Shown: positions 12,168-21,416, numbered from the stretch's first letter. The stretch is DNA of 64,000 nucleotides from Chiua virens (GCA_019787685.1 JAHNUO010000026.1:62001-126000); one strand, 5' to 3'. Translations and numbers: made by a program. Notes: a model not told the origin generated them from the letters alone.

Positions 12168-13073
12168 ATGTCTAACAAGGCAGTTGAACTTCGTCTCGGA
12201 AAGCCCGCCGCCTTCGACGGCTCCTACGACCGCGCCATACCATGGCTCAATGACGTAGCCACCTACCTCTTCGTAAATGAAGATGTTTACAACACCGAAA
12301 ACAAAAGAGTTGCTTTCGCACTCTCCTTCATGACCGAAGGGTCAGCGTTGACTTGGGCCGACACGTTCCGCGCCAAATCCATCTCCGCCAGATCCTTTGG
12401 TACCTGGACCGACTGGCAGACGGAATTCCGAAAGGATTTCGAACACCACGATACCAAAGGCGACGCCATCGCCTGGCTCTCCACCACCCGTACCACCAAG
12501 AACGAAGACGTTCCCTCGTACATCTCCTCCTTCCGCAACAAGGTCGTCACCGCAGGGCTCACCGGCTCTGACTCCGTCCTTATCAACTTCTTCGCCGCTG
12601 GCCTCCCACCTTCCCTTATGAGACGCATCCAAGGCATGGATACGGTCCCTACCACGATCGATAAATGGTATACCCAAGCCATCCATTTCAAAACTCAATG
12701 GGAACGCGCCGGCAAGATCGCTCGCCGAAACAAGAAACCCGCTGCTGCCGTCGTTTACCACGACCAGACCCCACGAAAGAAGGAGCGAGACCCTGACGCA
12801 ATGGACGTGGACGCTATCTACGTTCCAAAGTTTACCGAGGCAGAGCGAAAGCGATGCTTCGAACAAAAACTGTGCTTCCGCTGTCGCAAACCCGGACATC
12901 AAACGTCCGCCTGCACAGCATTCTCGACTAAAAACCCGCCCGCTTCCTCCTCAAAAAAGGTCAGGAAAACCGCTCCAAAACCTGAACCTGTCCCCGCCTT
13001 AGTAGAAGTTGAGGAGGATGATGAGGACGCCATGACCATCAACAAGGTGACCACCCCAGTCACGGGTTTTTAA
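12168..13073 (+). CDS. Gag of the young Gypsy element
   Basis: Structural capsid/nucleocapsid protein of the retrotransposon. The frame is open from about 11856, but the first ATG in it is at 12168 (MSNKAVELRLGKP), giving about 301 residues; a non-ATG or spliced start upstream cannot be excluded. The retrotransposon gag core runs from FDGSYDRAIPWLNDV to QAIHFKTQWERA. A CCHC zinc knuckle (CFRCRKPGHQTSAC) follows and then a Lys-rich, acidic tail. It ends with GGT TTT TAA, directly after the heptamer GGGTTTT. The pol frame is -1 relative to gag and is open across this point, so Gag-Pol is probably made by frameshifting. The same arrangement is kept in the old copy at 35367-36296. Confidence 0.9.
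   Translation: MSNKAVELRLGKPAAFDGSYDRAIPWLNDVATYLFVNEDVYNTENKRVAFALSFMTEGSALTWADTFRAKSISARSFGTWTDWQTEFRKDFEHHDTKGDAIAWLSTTRTTKNEDVPSYISSFRNKVVTAGLTGSDSVLINFFAAGLPPSLMRRIQGMDTVPTTIDKWYTQAIHFKTQWERAGKIARRNKKPAAAVVYHDQTPRKKERDPDAMDVDAIYVPKFTEAERKRCFEQKLCFRCRKPGHQTSACTAFSTKNPPASSSKKVRKTAPKPEPVPALVEVEEDDEDAMTINKVTTPVTGF
13064..13073 (+). promoter_or_regulatory. Candidate -1 ribosomal frameshift site between gag and pol
   Basis: In the gag frame the sequence reads G GGT TTT TAA. GGGTTTT fits the canonical X XXY YYZ slippery heptamer, and slipping back one base enters the open pol frame (TTA AGG AGG). The old Gypsy copy has the same heptamer and stop at about 35367-35376 on the minus strand, although most of its sequence has decayed. 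No downstream pseudoknot was checked. Confidence 0.6.
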
Positions 13074-13150
13074 GGAGGAAGACCGATTCGACGCTGGTAT
13101 CTTCCCGTTCACGTACCCATGTACTTGTAGCTGAACTTTCGTCCCAATCT

Positions 13151-16100
13151 ATGCAAATCCCTGTTAGATTGAACGTTACGGCTACTTCTCAAGACGTCGA
13201 CACCCGCGCCCTCATTGACTCTGGGGCCGGGATCAACTGCATCAACTGGCATTTTGTCCAGAAACACAAATTCCCGAAGGATCGCCTTCCGAAACCCATT
13301 CCGGTTAGGAACGTAGATTCTACCGCGAACAAGAACGGGGATATCAAGTTCACCACCACCCTCTGGATCGCTCTTGGCGGAGTGCTCCAGCGTATCAAGT
13401 TCCATATCATCCACTGTGGTTCTGAAAACGTCATCTTAGGTCTCCCCTGGCTTAAAGCAACCAATCCGATCATCGATTGGGTGGCCAAAACTATCACCGT
13501 CTCCGCTCCCGAACCCGACCTACCTCCCATCACCACAGACGAACCCAAACACTCCGCCAAACTCGCTCACCCACCTCCCATCCGTCCCGTTTGCCACCTC
13601 GATGTCGATCCCATTTGGGACGGCAAACTCTACGATTACCTTGGCACCGAAACTGGGCATCGTTTTATGACCCAATCCGTGCAACACTCAGTCAACCGCG
13701 TCATGCGTGCTGGACAACGCTTCGTTCGGACTACTCAACCCGAGAAGCTCACCAATGCTACCGCCCTAGCGGCCGCAGCAAAGAAGCCCAAGATCACCCT
13801 CCCTTCGGAATATTCGGAGTTCGAATCCGTATTTGCAAAGGAACCCTTCAACCAGATGCCTCCCTCCAGGTCTTGTGACCATGAAATCCATCTGAAAGAC
13901 ACCTTCGTACCCAAAGTCGGAAAGGTCTATCCCTTGTCTCCAGACGAACGCAAGGCCACCGACGACTTCATCGACGAACACCTTGCCAACGGCAAAATCC
14001 GCCCTTCAAACTCTCCCCAAGCCTCCCCTTTCTTCTTCGTCAAAAAGAAGGATGGCAAACTTCGTCCTTGCCAAGACTACCGCTATGTCAACGAGCACAC
14101 TGTCCGCGACGCCTACCCTCTCCCCCTCATCTCTGACCTCGTCGACAAACTAAAGGACGCCAAATTGTTCACCAAGTTTGACGTCCGATGGGGTTACAAC
14201 AACGTTCATATCAAGGACGGACACCAATGGAAAGCCGCTTTCATCACCCACCGAGGCCTCTTCGAACCCACGGTTATGTTCTTTGGACTAACCAACTCCC
14301 CCGCGACATTCCAACGTTTCATGAACGACTCCTTCCGCGACATGATCGCCGAAGGATGGCTCGTCATCTACATGGATGACCTCCTCATCTTCTCTGAAGA
14401 TGAGGTCACTCATACTGAACGCACCAAACGCGTTCTCGCCCGCATGAAGGAACTTGACCTTCACTTAAAACTCGAGAAATGCCACTTCGCCACCACCGAA
14501 GTAGAATACCTCGGCATGATCGCCCGACCAGGGGAACTCGCCATGGACCCTGTCAAAGTAGCTGGGATCGCCGACTGGCCAACCCCCACCAAGCTCAAGG
14601 ACGTACGATCGTTCATGGGCTTTGCCAACTTCTACCGTCGGTTCATCCCCGACTACTCGACCATCGCCCGCCCTCTCGTCGATCTCACCAAGAAAGACGC
14701 ACCCTGGACTTGGGGACCCCCTCAGGTCTCAGCCTTCGAACGCCTCAAAAGGGCCTTTACTACGGATCCCGTACTCCGGTTTCCCGACACCTCTCGACCC
14801 TTCGCCATCGCTACGGATGCATCTAAATATGCGACCGGCGGTGTACTACTCCAGACCGACGCAAACAGCGACTGGAAACCGTGTTCCTACCTTTCCCAGT
14901 CATTCAACGCTGCGGAAAGGAACTACGACATCTACGACCGAGAACTCCTCGCAGTCATCCGGTCCCTTAAAGCTTGGCGCCACCATCTCCGAGGTAGTGC
15001 ACATCCTGTCACGGTTTTCTCTGACCACAAGAACTTGACGTACTTCCGTCAACCTCAAAACTTGAATCGCCGACAAGCTCGTTGGCTCCTTGACCTCGCC
15101 GACTTCGACCTCACCTTCTCCCATGTCCCCGGGAAACTCCTTGACGGTCCGGACGTGCTCTCACGCCGGCCCGATCACATTACCTCTGACTCGGACAACG
15201 AGAATGTCACCCTCCTCCCAGACGACGTCTTCGTTAACCTCGTCACTCTGGATCTGCAGTCTCTCATTGCAAAATCCTCGGCCTCCGACCCTTTAGTCCT
15301 CGAAACGCTCAACGCGATGGACGGTGGTCTACCCTCGTCCTTCCGCGCTCGCTTATCCGACTGGAAGTACGACGCTGGTGTCCTTACTTATCAAGGACGC
15401 ATCTACGTCCTGCCCAACCTCGAACTCCGGCAACAAATCGTTGCTCGACACCACGACTCCCACTCCGCCAGACACCCCGGCTTCTTAAAGACCCGCCAGC
15501 TCGTCGCCGCCGAATTCTGGTGGCCGGGCCTTGCGTCCTTCGTCCGCTCCTACGTCTCCGGTTGTGCCGCGTGCCAACAGCACAAGGTCAACACCCACCC
15601 GACCACCCCTCCTTTGTCCCCCATTCCCTCCGCCTGCTCCCGCCCGTTCCAAAACGTATCGGTGGACCTCATCACTGATCTCCCTACCTCGGCGGAGGGC
15701 TACGATTCTCTCATGGTCGTGGTCGACCACGGCCTTACGAAGGGGGTAATTCTTTGCCCTACGGTAAAAACAGCCGACTCGGCAGGTATAGCCTGTCTCT
15801 TTTTCCATAAGGTCTATACCAGGTTCGGCCTCTACGACAAAATCATCTCCGACCGTGGCCCGCAATTCGCTTCCGCTTTCGCAAAAGAACTCTCCCGGCT
15901 TATCGGATACCGCCTCTCCCTGTCGACCGCCTACCATCCCCAATCCGACGGTGAAACGGAACGAGTCAACCAAGAGGTCGAAACTTATCTCCGCATGTAT
16001 TGCCAAAACAATCCAGAGAAATGGGCCGATCTACTCCCTATGGCCGAATTCGCGCATAACCACCGTCCCCACTCTGTCACCGGCAAGTCACCCTTCTTCT

Positions 16101-16594
16101 TGATGATGGGATATGAGCCTCGTCCTTTACCCACGATCATCGCCGATACAAACCTCCCCGCCGTCAAGGAACGCCTTGATATCCTCTCCGCCGCTCGAGA
16201 TGAAGCCCTCGCAGCACACGAACTCGCTCGTCAAGCCATGAAAGCCCGCTCTTTCCGCAAATTCAAACCATTCGCCAAAGGAGAACAGGTCTGGCTTGAA
16301 GCCCGCAATTTGAAACGGGAACTGATCTCCCCGAAACTCGCATCTCGCCGAGAAGGACCCTTCTCCATCACGGAAGTCCTTTCTCCGCTCACTTACCGAC
16401 TCCGCCTTCCCAAGACCTGGAAGATCCACCCGGTCTTCCATGCTTCTCTGTTATCGCCCTATCGCGAAACGGAAACTTACGGCCCGAACTTCCCAAAACC
16501 CCCACCTGACCTTATCGCTGGAGAAGAGGAATACGAAATTGAGCAGATCTTGCGCCACACACGGAACCCGCATAACCGCAAGTTCCTGATCTGA
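13151..16594 (+). CDS. Pol polyprotein of the young Gypsy element (PR-RT-RH-IN, truncated chromodomain)
   Basis: Replication enzymes of the retrotransposon. The frame is open from about 13070 (frameshift entry), and the first ATG is at 13151. Domains in order: aspartic protease with ALIDSGAG (residues about 20-27), reverse transcriptase with FFGLTNSPATFQRF and the catalytic YMDD, RNase H with TDASKYATGG and ERNYDIYDRELLAV, integrase HHCC zinc finger (HHDSH...CAACQQHK), integrase core with VDLITDLP, SDRGPQFAS and YHPQSDGETERVNQ, and the start of a chromodomain (EEEYEIEQILRH). It stops at TGA 16592-16594, where the sister copy has CGA (RWKGYS). The frame then stays open to 17983, so the stop looks like one C-to-T nonsense change. 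All catalytic motifs I can see are intact. Confidence 0.93.
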   Translation: MQIPVRLNVTATSQDVDTRALIDSGAGINCINWHFVQKHKFPKDRLPKPIPVRNVDSTANKNGDIKFTTTLWIALGGVLQRIKFHIIHCGSENVILGLPWLKATNPIIDWVAKTITVSAPEPDLPPITTDEPKHSAKLAHPPPIRPVCHLDVDPIWDGKLYDYLGTETGHRFMTQSVQHSVNRVMRAGQRFVRTTQPEKLTNATALAAAAKKPKITLPSEYSEFESVFAKEPFNQMPPSRSCDHEIHLKDTFVPKVGKVYPLSPDERKATDDFIDEHLANGKIRPSNSPQASPFFFVKKKDGKLRPCQDYRYVNEHTVRDAYPLPLISDLVDKLKDAKLFTKFDVRWGYNNVHIKDGHQWKAAFITHRGLFEPTVMFFGLTNSPATFQRFMNDSFRDMIAEGWLVIYMDDLLIFSEDEVTHTERTKRVLARMKELDLHLKLEKCHFATTEVEYLGMIARPGELAMDPVKVAGIADWPTPTKLKDVRSFMGFANFYRRFIPDYSTIARPLVDLTKKDAPWTWGPPQVSAFERLKRAFTTDPVLRFPDTSRPFAIATDASKYATGGVLLQTDANSDWKPCSYLSQSFNAAERNYDIYDRELLAVIRSLKAWRHHLRGSAHPVTVFSDHKNLTYFRQPQNLNRRQARWLLDLADFDLTFSHVPGKLLDGPDVLSRRPDHITSDSDNENVTLLPDDVFVNLVTLDLQSLIAKSSASDPLVLETLNAMDGGLPSSFRARLSDWKYDAGVLTYQGRIYVLPNLELRQQIVARHHDSHSARHPGFLKTRQLVAAEFWWPGLASFVRSYVSGCAACQQHKVNTHPTTPPLSPIPSACSRPFQNVSVDLITDLPTSAEGYDSLMVVVDHGLTKGVILCPTVKTADSAGIACLFFHKVYTRFGLYDKIISDRGPQFASAFAKELSRLIGYRLSLSTAYHPQSDGETERVNQEVETYLRMYCQNNPEKWADLLPMAEFAHNHRPHSVTGKSPFFLMMGYEPRPLPTIIADTNLPAVKERLDILSAARDEALAAHELARQAMKARSFRKFKPFAKGEQVWLEARNLKRELISPKLASRREGPFSITEVLSPLTYRLRLPKTWKIHPVFHASLLSPYRETETYGPNFPKPPPDLIAGEEEYEIEQILRHTRNPHNRKFLI

Positions 16595-17983
16595 TGGAAA
16601 GGATACTCCGCCTCCGATGACTCATGGGAACCCGAGTCCAACTTAAGAAACGCCAAGGAAACGGTCAACGCTTATAAGCGGACCCACCCCAAGGACTTCC
16701 CCTCATCTCCACCACCTCGACCACCTCGTTCTCCCCTTCGACCATCCCCACCAGTCTCAGTCAAAGCGATAATGACCTACCGCTCTTGCTCGACCCCCGA
16801 CTTTGAAAACGAAATCATCCACTCCGTCCCCGTCTTTACTCCGACTGCTTCCATCCCGCACCTACCACTACCACCACCGGCAATGCCAGCCTCCAATGTA
16901 TCCACCCTCTCCACCGAATCCTCCCTCACCGAGTCAACCCGACCCCCTTCTCCAGCTGTTTCAGCAGTTGCCTCCACAGGATGGGGAGCTCCTTCTCAAT
17001 GGCCTGTTCCTTCTGAGCGCCCTAGTCGCATTCGTTCTCCTCTCCAGGCAGTAGACCTGCCCTACCACTCCCATACCATCCGTTCTTCGTCTTCTTCCCC
17101 AGAGTACTTTCGCCGCATGCGCGAACTCATCCTCGACCCGGCTATGGCCTTCCCCATCGAACATCACCTAGATTTGAACTCCCCGCTAAACGCCCTCTAC
17201 CTCGCCTACCTCCAGTGCGAGCGCCTTACCTTTGTCCAATCCGACTTACTTGGTCGTGATCGTCACTCCCACCTCCTCTCTGCGGTTACCGGACAAATCC
17301 ACGACCGCATCCGCGCCTACATCGAACACACGCTCCATCAGATGCAGATGGGCGAGTTCTTGGAAGATCTCCACCGCTTGGTAGCAGACCTCGCCCGTCA
17401 CATGGCTCCCCCCTCTCACCCCGCTTCTACCCCTTCCGCATCCTCGACCCCCTTTACTGAGGAAGAGATGCTCGCGTGTAACCGCGCCGAAGCCGAACTG
17501 ATGTTTCGGACCGGTCAGATATCCCTCCCCGACGATCACCCTCGATGGCACGAAGCTTGCTTCGAATGCCGAAAACTCGGCCATGTCCGCGTCGAGTGCC
17601 CTATGTACCAGTGCCCCATCTGCCTCACCTGGGCCCCAGGTCACATCCAATCCCGCTGCCCTGGACGACCTCCTCGGGTACGCGCTCGCATCCCCCTTGC
17701 CAACCGGCTTACTCCCGTGGCCGCCGGAAACACTTGGACCAGACGCTCGCCTCGCCCCGCTATCCCCTCCACGTCGTCCTCGTCGATGAACTCGTCTTCT
17801 TCGTTACGCCGCAATGGCCGCTCCGTACTCCCTGTACCCCCACCTCAACGAGCCCGCCGCCATGCGCGACAACGTTCCGCGTCTCCTGATCGACGCTCGG
17901 TCTCCCCATGTGATGACCCCATCGACGACGAGGGGTATGCCAATATCACCGGCAGTCCTGTCCATGATACGTTCGATTTCTAG
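16595..17983 (+). CDS. C-terminal Pol extension: chromodomain remainder and zinc-knuckle module
   Basis: The same frame as pol continues after the TGA with WKGYSASDDSWEPESNL (rest of the chromodomain) and then about 400 further residues to the TAG before the 3' LTR. An internal ATG lies at 16772. The extension has a Pro/Ser-rich linker, a helical block (LNALYLAYLQCERLTFVQSD, then HTLHQMQMGEFLEDLHRL) and a double cysteine cluster, CFECRKLGHVRVEC followed by CPICLTWAPGHIQSRC. An Arg/Ser-rich tail follows. In the old copy (30439-31983) the chromodomain and this extension are in one frame without the TGA, so it belongs to Pol. It looks like a second nucleocapsid-like, RNA-binding module, but its function is not known to me. 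Confidence 0.75.
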   Translation, partial: WKGYSASDDSWEPESNLRNAKETVNAYKRTHPKDFPSSPPPRPPRSPLRPSPPVSVKAIMTYRSCSTPDFENEIIHSVPVFTPTASIPHLPLPPPAMPASNVSTLSTESSLTESTRPPSPAVSAVASTGWGAPSQWPVPSERPSRIRSPLQAVDLPYHSHTIRSSSSSPEYFRRMRELILDPAMAFPIEHHLDLNSPLNALYLAYLQCERLTFVQSDLLGRDRHSHLLSAVTGQIHDRIRAYIEHTLHQMQMGEFLEDLHRLVADLARHMAPPSHPASTPSASSTPFTEEEMLACNRAEAELMFRTGQISLPDDHPRWHEACFECRKLGHVRVECPMYQCPICLTWAPGHIQSRCPGRPPRVRARIPLANRLTPVAAGNTWTRRSPRPAIPSTSSSSMNSSSSLRRNGRSVLPVPPPQRARRHARQRSASPDRRSVSPCDDPIDDEGYANITGSPVHDTFDF

Positions 17984-18025
17984 GGATGATCTTCGCTTGG
18001 TGCTTTGGTCGTACTCCGGGGGTAA

Positions 18026-18721
18026 TGTTACAACTTCTTTCTTTTCTTTGTCGCTTGTACTTCTTCACTATACTCGATACCTAGGTATCATCGTACATTC
18101 ATCCGTACTCGTTCTTCTTTCACCTTTGTAACTCAGCACCGGCATCACCTGAGTGCTTACGTTCTTCTTTTCTCGTCATCTTCCGATGGCTTCGCATTTG
18201 TCATTTTATCTTCGTCATCGTCCGCTGCCTTCGCATCGTACGATTTCCTCTTTTGATTACTGCGCACTCCCTTTGGCCCTTTCACCTTTCCGCTCTTCCG
18301 GCCTACCTCTTTTAGTTACGTGGTCCGTGCGCAGTTTCATAGTATAAATACCTCGCAGCGATACTCCTGTACTTCAGTCTTGATCTCCGCAATACTAGCT
18401 GAGTATCCTGCTCCACTTGGGACCTCCTCAAGCGAACACTCGACCAGGGACTTCTCTAGTCGTCCCTTGACCCAACCCTCGGACTCGTCATAGTCAAACC
18501 CTCGATCCTCGACCGTCCCTAGGGTATAGATTCCCAACCAGACAACTCTCAGCAACGCCTGAGTTTTCACTCGTCTCTCTGGTAGCAACTTGCTGACCAG
18601 AACCCCTCGTTCAACTCTTCAGCGCACCACGTATCAAGTGGTGGTTGTTTGAGTTATCGCAGCCACTTGGTACTTGGCACCTTTGCGGCTACGCTAGGTC
18701 CTACCCGGAACTATCGTAACA
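18026..18721 (+). repeat. 3' LTR of the young Gypsy element
   Basis: 696 bp, preceded by a purine-rich GGGGGTAA tract (18018-18025) that fits a polypurine primer. Followed by the duplicated CAGAC and then the continuation of the host element's gag. Confidence 0.93.
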
Positions 18722-18726
18722 CAGAC

Positions 18727-19461
18727 CGTGCCAAAGTCACATTTGCACTGTCTTATCTGAAAGGAATTGCCCTTGAATGGTTTGAACCCGACCTCCTCGA
18801 ATCTGACCCCTCCGTCTCCCGTCCCCTCTGGAAAGTTCACTACACCGACTTCGTTCTGGAACTCCAGATGAACTTTGGTCCACACGATCCGGTCGGAGAT
18901 GCGGAGTACAAACTCCGAGATCTGTCCATGAGTGATGGACAAAGAATCAACAAATATGTAGTTGAGTTTAACCGCTTAGCTGCTCAAGTCCGTGGTTATG
19001 GAGAAGGTGCTCTCCATACCCATTTCTACAATGGTCTGCCAAACCGCATCAAAGACGAAATCTCTCGTGTAGGCAAACCCCCAAGGCTCTCTGAAATGCG
19101 TTACATAGCGCAAGCTATTGATGCTCGCCATTGGGAGCGCAACTCCGAGATTAATCGCGCCTCCGCGCAATCCTCCAGAAACTCCGCATCCGCATCACCT
19201 CCTATCTTTGAATCCGACCAAGAATATGACTCCGACGACTCCGTCGAGTCTACCTCCGCACCCCAAGAACCTGAATCACCACTCGGTGAAGACGGTAAAC
19301 TCACCTCCGTCGAATGTCAGAGACGTTTTGACCTCTTCTTATGTATGTTCTGTGGCCTCCCAGGACATAAGGCTAAGGACTGCCCCAAGTCCACTTCTCG
19401 CTCTGCGAAGCCCCGTGCTACGCGAGCAACTCCGGTATCCTCCTCCGAGGACACCGACTAA
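18727..19461 (+). pseudogene. Gag of the pol-less retrotransposon, C-terminal part
   Basis: This continues the frame left at 11078. It has the retrotransposon gag core (TFALSYLKGIALEWFEPDL, then EFNRLAAQVRGYGEGAL), an Asp/Ser/Glu-rich stretch, a CCHC knuckle (CMFCGLPGHKAKDC) and a TAA-type stop at 19461. Joined to 10569-11078 it would make about 414 residues without frameshift. It is labelled broken only because of the Gypsy insertion. Confidence 0.87.
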
Positions 19462-20138
19462 GCCTCCGACCCCCGACTCCGTGTATTCTGAAGGAGTGTT
19501 ACCTTCTACTGCACAACAAGGAGTATATTCAGAACCAACGCATCCAGTCTTTTTGACACTCTGGACCTCATGAACTTCAGTTTATGTCGTCACCTCCCTT
19601 CTTCTTTTCACCCCGAAGAGAGTTCGAGGACATGATTCTTCACCTCGATACTCCCTACCCCTCCACTCCTCAGAACTCCGTTTACCCCGAGCCTCAACTC
19701 CGTTTACCCCGACTCTCATACCCGACCTCCTCATAACTCCTCCGACCTTACCCTATGATCACTCCGACCGCACTCTGTGCACCTCCGTTGGGTCCCCCTG
19801 TTCTCTTGATTCTTGGATACCACTGATCCGCTCGCTAACACTCCGTTGAGTGACGAGTTATGGACAGTAACTTTTTCTGTTCACCTGAACATGGATGCCA
19901 ACACATATGAGCTCGACTCTGCGCCTTTGGGTGTTCCCTCTGGCAACTCCGGCTATTACTCCGATCCTCTAGGTTACTCCAGTCATCCCTCCTCCTTGCT
20001 TGACATCGAAAACCCATGGAACCTCAGCGACGTATACCGTTCTTTCCTGGATTACTTTGAAAGGCACTCACATCCCTCCTCCTTCGTACCCCGAACTCCC
20101 TCCGTCCACCTCCGCTGCTAGACGCTGGGACGTCTAGC
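19462..20138. other. Gene-poor interior of the pol-less retrotransposon
   Basis: Here a Gypsy-type element would carry pol. I find no protease, RT or integrase motif, only Ser/Pro/Tyr-rich short frames, the longest 19813-20121 with no recognised domain. This is probably the scar of a pol deletion or of replacement by unrelated sequence. Confidence 0.6.
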
Positions 20139-20152
20139 CTAAGAGGGGGATA
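20139..20152 (+). promoter_or_regulatory. Internal polypurine-tract-like sequence
   Basis: GCCTAAGAGGGGGATAT here closely matches GCCTAAAAGGGGGATAC just before the 3' LTR (21399-21416). It lies immediately downstream of the 3' end of the antisense gene. It could be a second plus-strand primer site or the mark of a past duplication of the LTR-proximal region. Confidence 0.55.
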
Positions 20153-20246
20153 TGGACCTCCCGTTCCCCACACTTCCATCTCCGCTCACTCCATTTTCCT
20201 CCGAGAATCGTATCTTGTTGCTTTTGCAACTTCATAGGTACATATT

Positions 20247-21227
20247 CTACTCTACTTCTCCCTCCGCATCCGCCGAGTCACCCATCTCCACCTCCATGCC
20301 CATCTCCGCGAGCTCCTTTTCGCCCACCTCCGCATCGACATCCTCGACATCCGACTCCTCCGACTTCGCTCCGTACACCTCCTCCACCTTCAGCTCCATG
20401 AGCCTCGATAACAGAGCGTTCTGGTAATCCAGACACCTGTTTTGCGACCTCATCGCCGCTTGGAGATCCCTTACGGCCTCCGTCATCTGCTTCGCAACTC
20501 CCGCCCACGACTCCGCCGCCTGCACGAACGTCTCCAGAAGAGACGAGACTTGAGCCCCGCTCGGACCAGCGGACGACGACTCGGTCCTCGCCTTCTTCTT
20601 CGACTTCGGCACCTCCTCCGATTCCTCCACCCGTTTCCTCCGGCGCACCCTCTTCTCCGTCACCTCCTCTCTGGGCCTCTCACACTTCTCCGTCACCTCC
20701 TCTCTGGGCCTCTCGCACTTCACCTTGGCGTCTCGACAAGGCTCGCAAGCCGTCGACTTCCTCCCCGCGCCCAGTACGCACTCCAGGCCTCGGTCCTCGC
20801 ACCTAGTGCATGCCTCCCACTCCGACCCTCGCGCCTTCTCCTTCTCCTTGCCCTTCTCCTTGGGAGCACTCTGCTCCGCACGGACCTCCTCGGCCTAGTA
20901 ACTCCGTCAGCTCCAGAAGCCAGACATTGTTGAACCACTTACCCTTTTCTTGGCCTCCTCGACCTCTCGCGCCTCGCGCTCCTCCGCTTTCCTCCGCTCC
21001 TCCGCAGCCCTCCTCACTTTCTCTGCCTCCTCTGCCTTGTGTCTCGCCTCTTCAGCCTTGCGCGCCTCCTCAGCTTCCTCCGCCTTCCTCCGTTCCTCCG
21101 CTTCTCTCCGAACCTTCATCCGTCGTCGCCGCTCCGTTGCCTTCACGTCGAACAGCTCGTCGCTGTCATCGTCGCACTCCTTGAGACGTGCGTCGTCCCA
21201 CTCCTTGATGCTGCTGATATCGGACAT
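20247..21227 (-). CDS. Antisense Zn2Cys6-like, coiled-coil protein encoded inside the LTR element
   Basis: Two exons on the strand opposite to gag: 21227-20943 and 20894-20247, joined across a 48-nt intron (GTAAGT...TACTAG). They give about 310 residues. Exon 1 starts MSDISSIKEWDDARL and becomes a long Arg/Glu/Ala-rich charged helix, probably a coiled coil. Exon 2 begins with AEEVRAEQSAPKEKGKEKEK and then a cysteine cluster, CTRCEDRGLECVLGAGRK followed by CEPCRDAKVKC. The spacing C-x2-C-x6-C-x10-C-x2-C-x6-C fits the fungal binuclear zinc cluster. Next come a tandem duplication (CERPREEVTEK twice), a basic nuclear-signal-like block (RVRRRKR, KSKKKAR), a helical segment and an acidic tail. A DNA-binding regulator of the element is one reading; an accessory nucleic-acid-binding protein is another. 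The intron shows that it is transcribed from its own antisense promoter. Confidence 0.82.
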
Positions 21228-21398
21228 GGTAGGAATTAATGGTTAAGGAATGAAACAGCCATCCGCCGGACTTATATACAGAGCATGTCACCCACACTCC
21301 GAATTCAAACTCTGCACATCCGTCACCTCCACTCACGCTTTGTTCGCGCTTTGACTCCGCTTGACTATTGTTCCTCGCTAAAGGCCTTCAAGGGTTCA

Positions 21399-21416
21399 GG
21401 CCTAAAAGGGGGATAC
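21399..21416 (+). promoter_or_regulatory. Polypurine tract of the pol-less retrotransposon
   Basis: AAAAGGGGGATA directly precedes the TG of the 3' LTR, the expected position of the plus-strand primer for reverse transcription. Confidence 0.7.

Larger units (their letters stand above)
11079..18721 (+). mobile_element. Young Ty3/Gypsy (chromodomain) retrotransposon
   Basis: A 7.6 kb element with two 696-bp LTRs (11079-11774 and 18026-18721) that begin TGTTACAAC and end ATCGTAACA. I find only about four differences between the LTRs by eye, all C/T or G/A. The exact 5-bp duplication CAGAC flanks it (11074-11078, 18722-18726). Internal order: gag, protease, reverse transcriptase, RNase H, integrase, chromodomain, then a zinc-knuckle extension. 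The one clear lesion is a TGA inside the chromodomain. CpG density is high, unlike the older copy at 27693-37434. This marks a recent insertion not yet eroded. Confidence 0.95.

Noticed and set aside
15485..16006. Long minus-strand frames inside Gypsy gag and pol (for example 15485-16006 and 12342-12902)
   Set aside because: These are shadows of the GC-rich, codon-biased gag-pol frame. No domains are present and they are not conserved in the old copy.
20152..21246. Overlapping + strand frames rich in Ser, Pro, Leu and Arg opposite the Zn2Cys6 gene
   Set aside because: Their composition is the reverse complement of the Glu/Lys/Arg-rich antisense exons. They have no domains, and the splice signals favour the minus strand.
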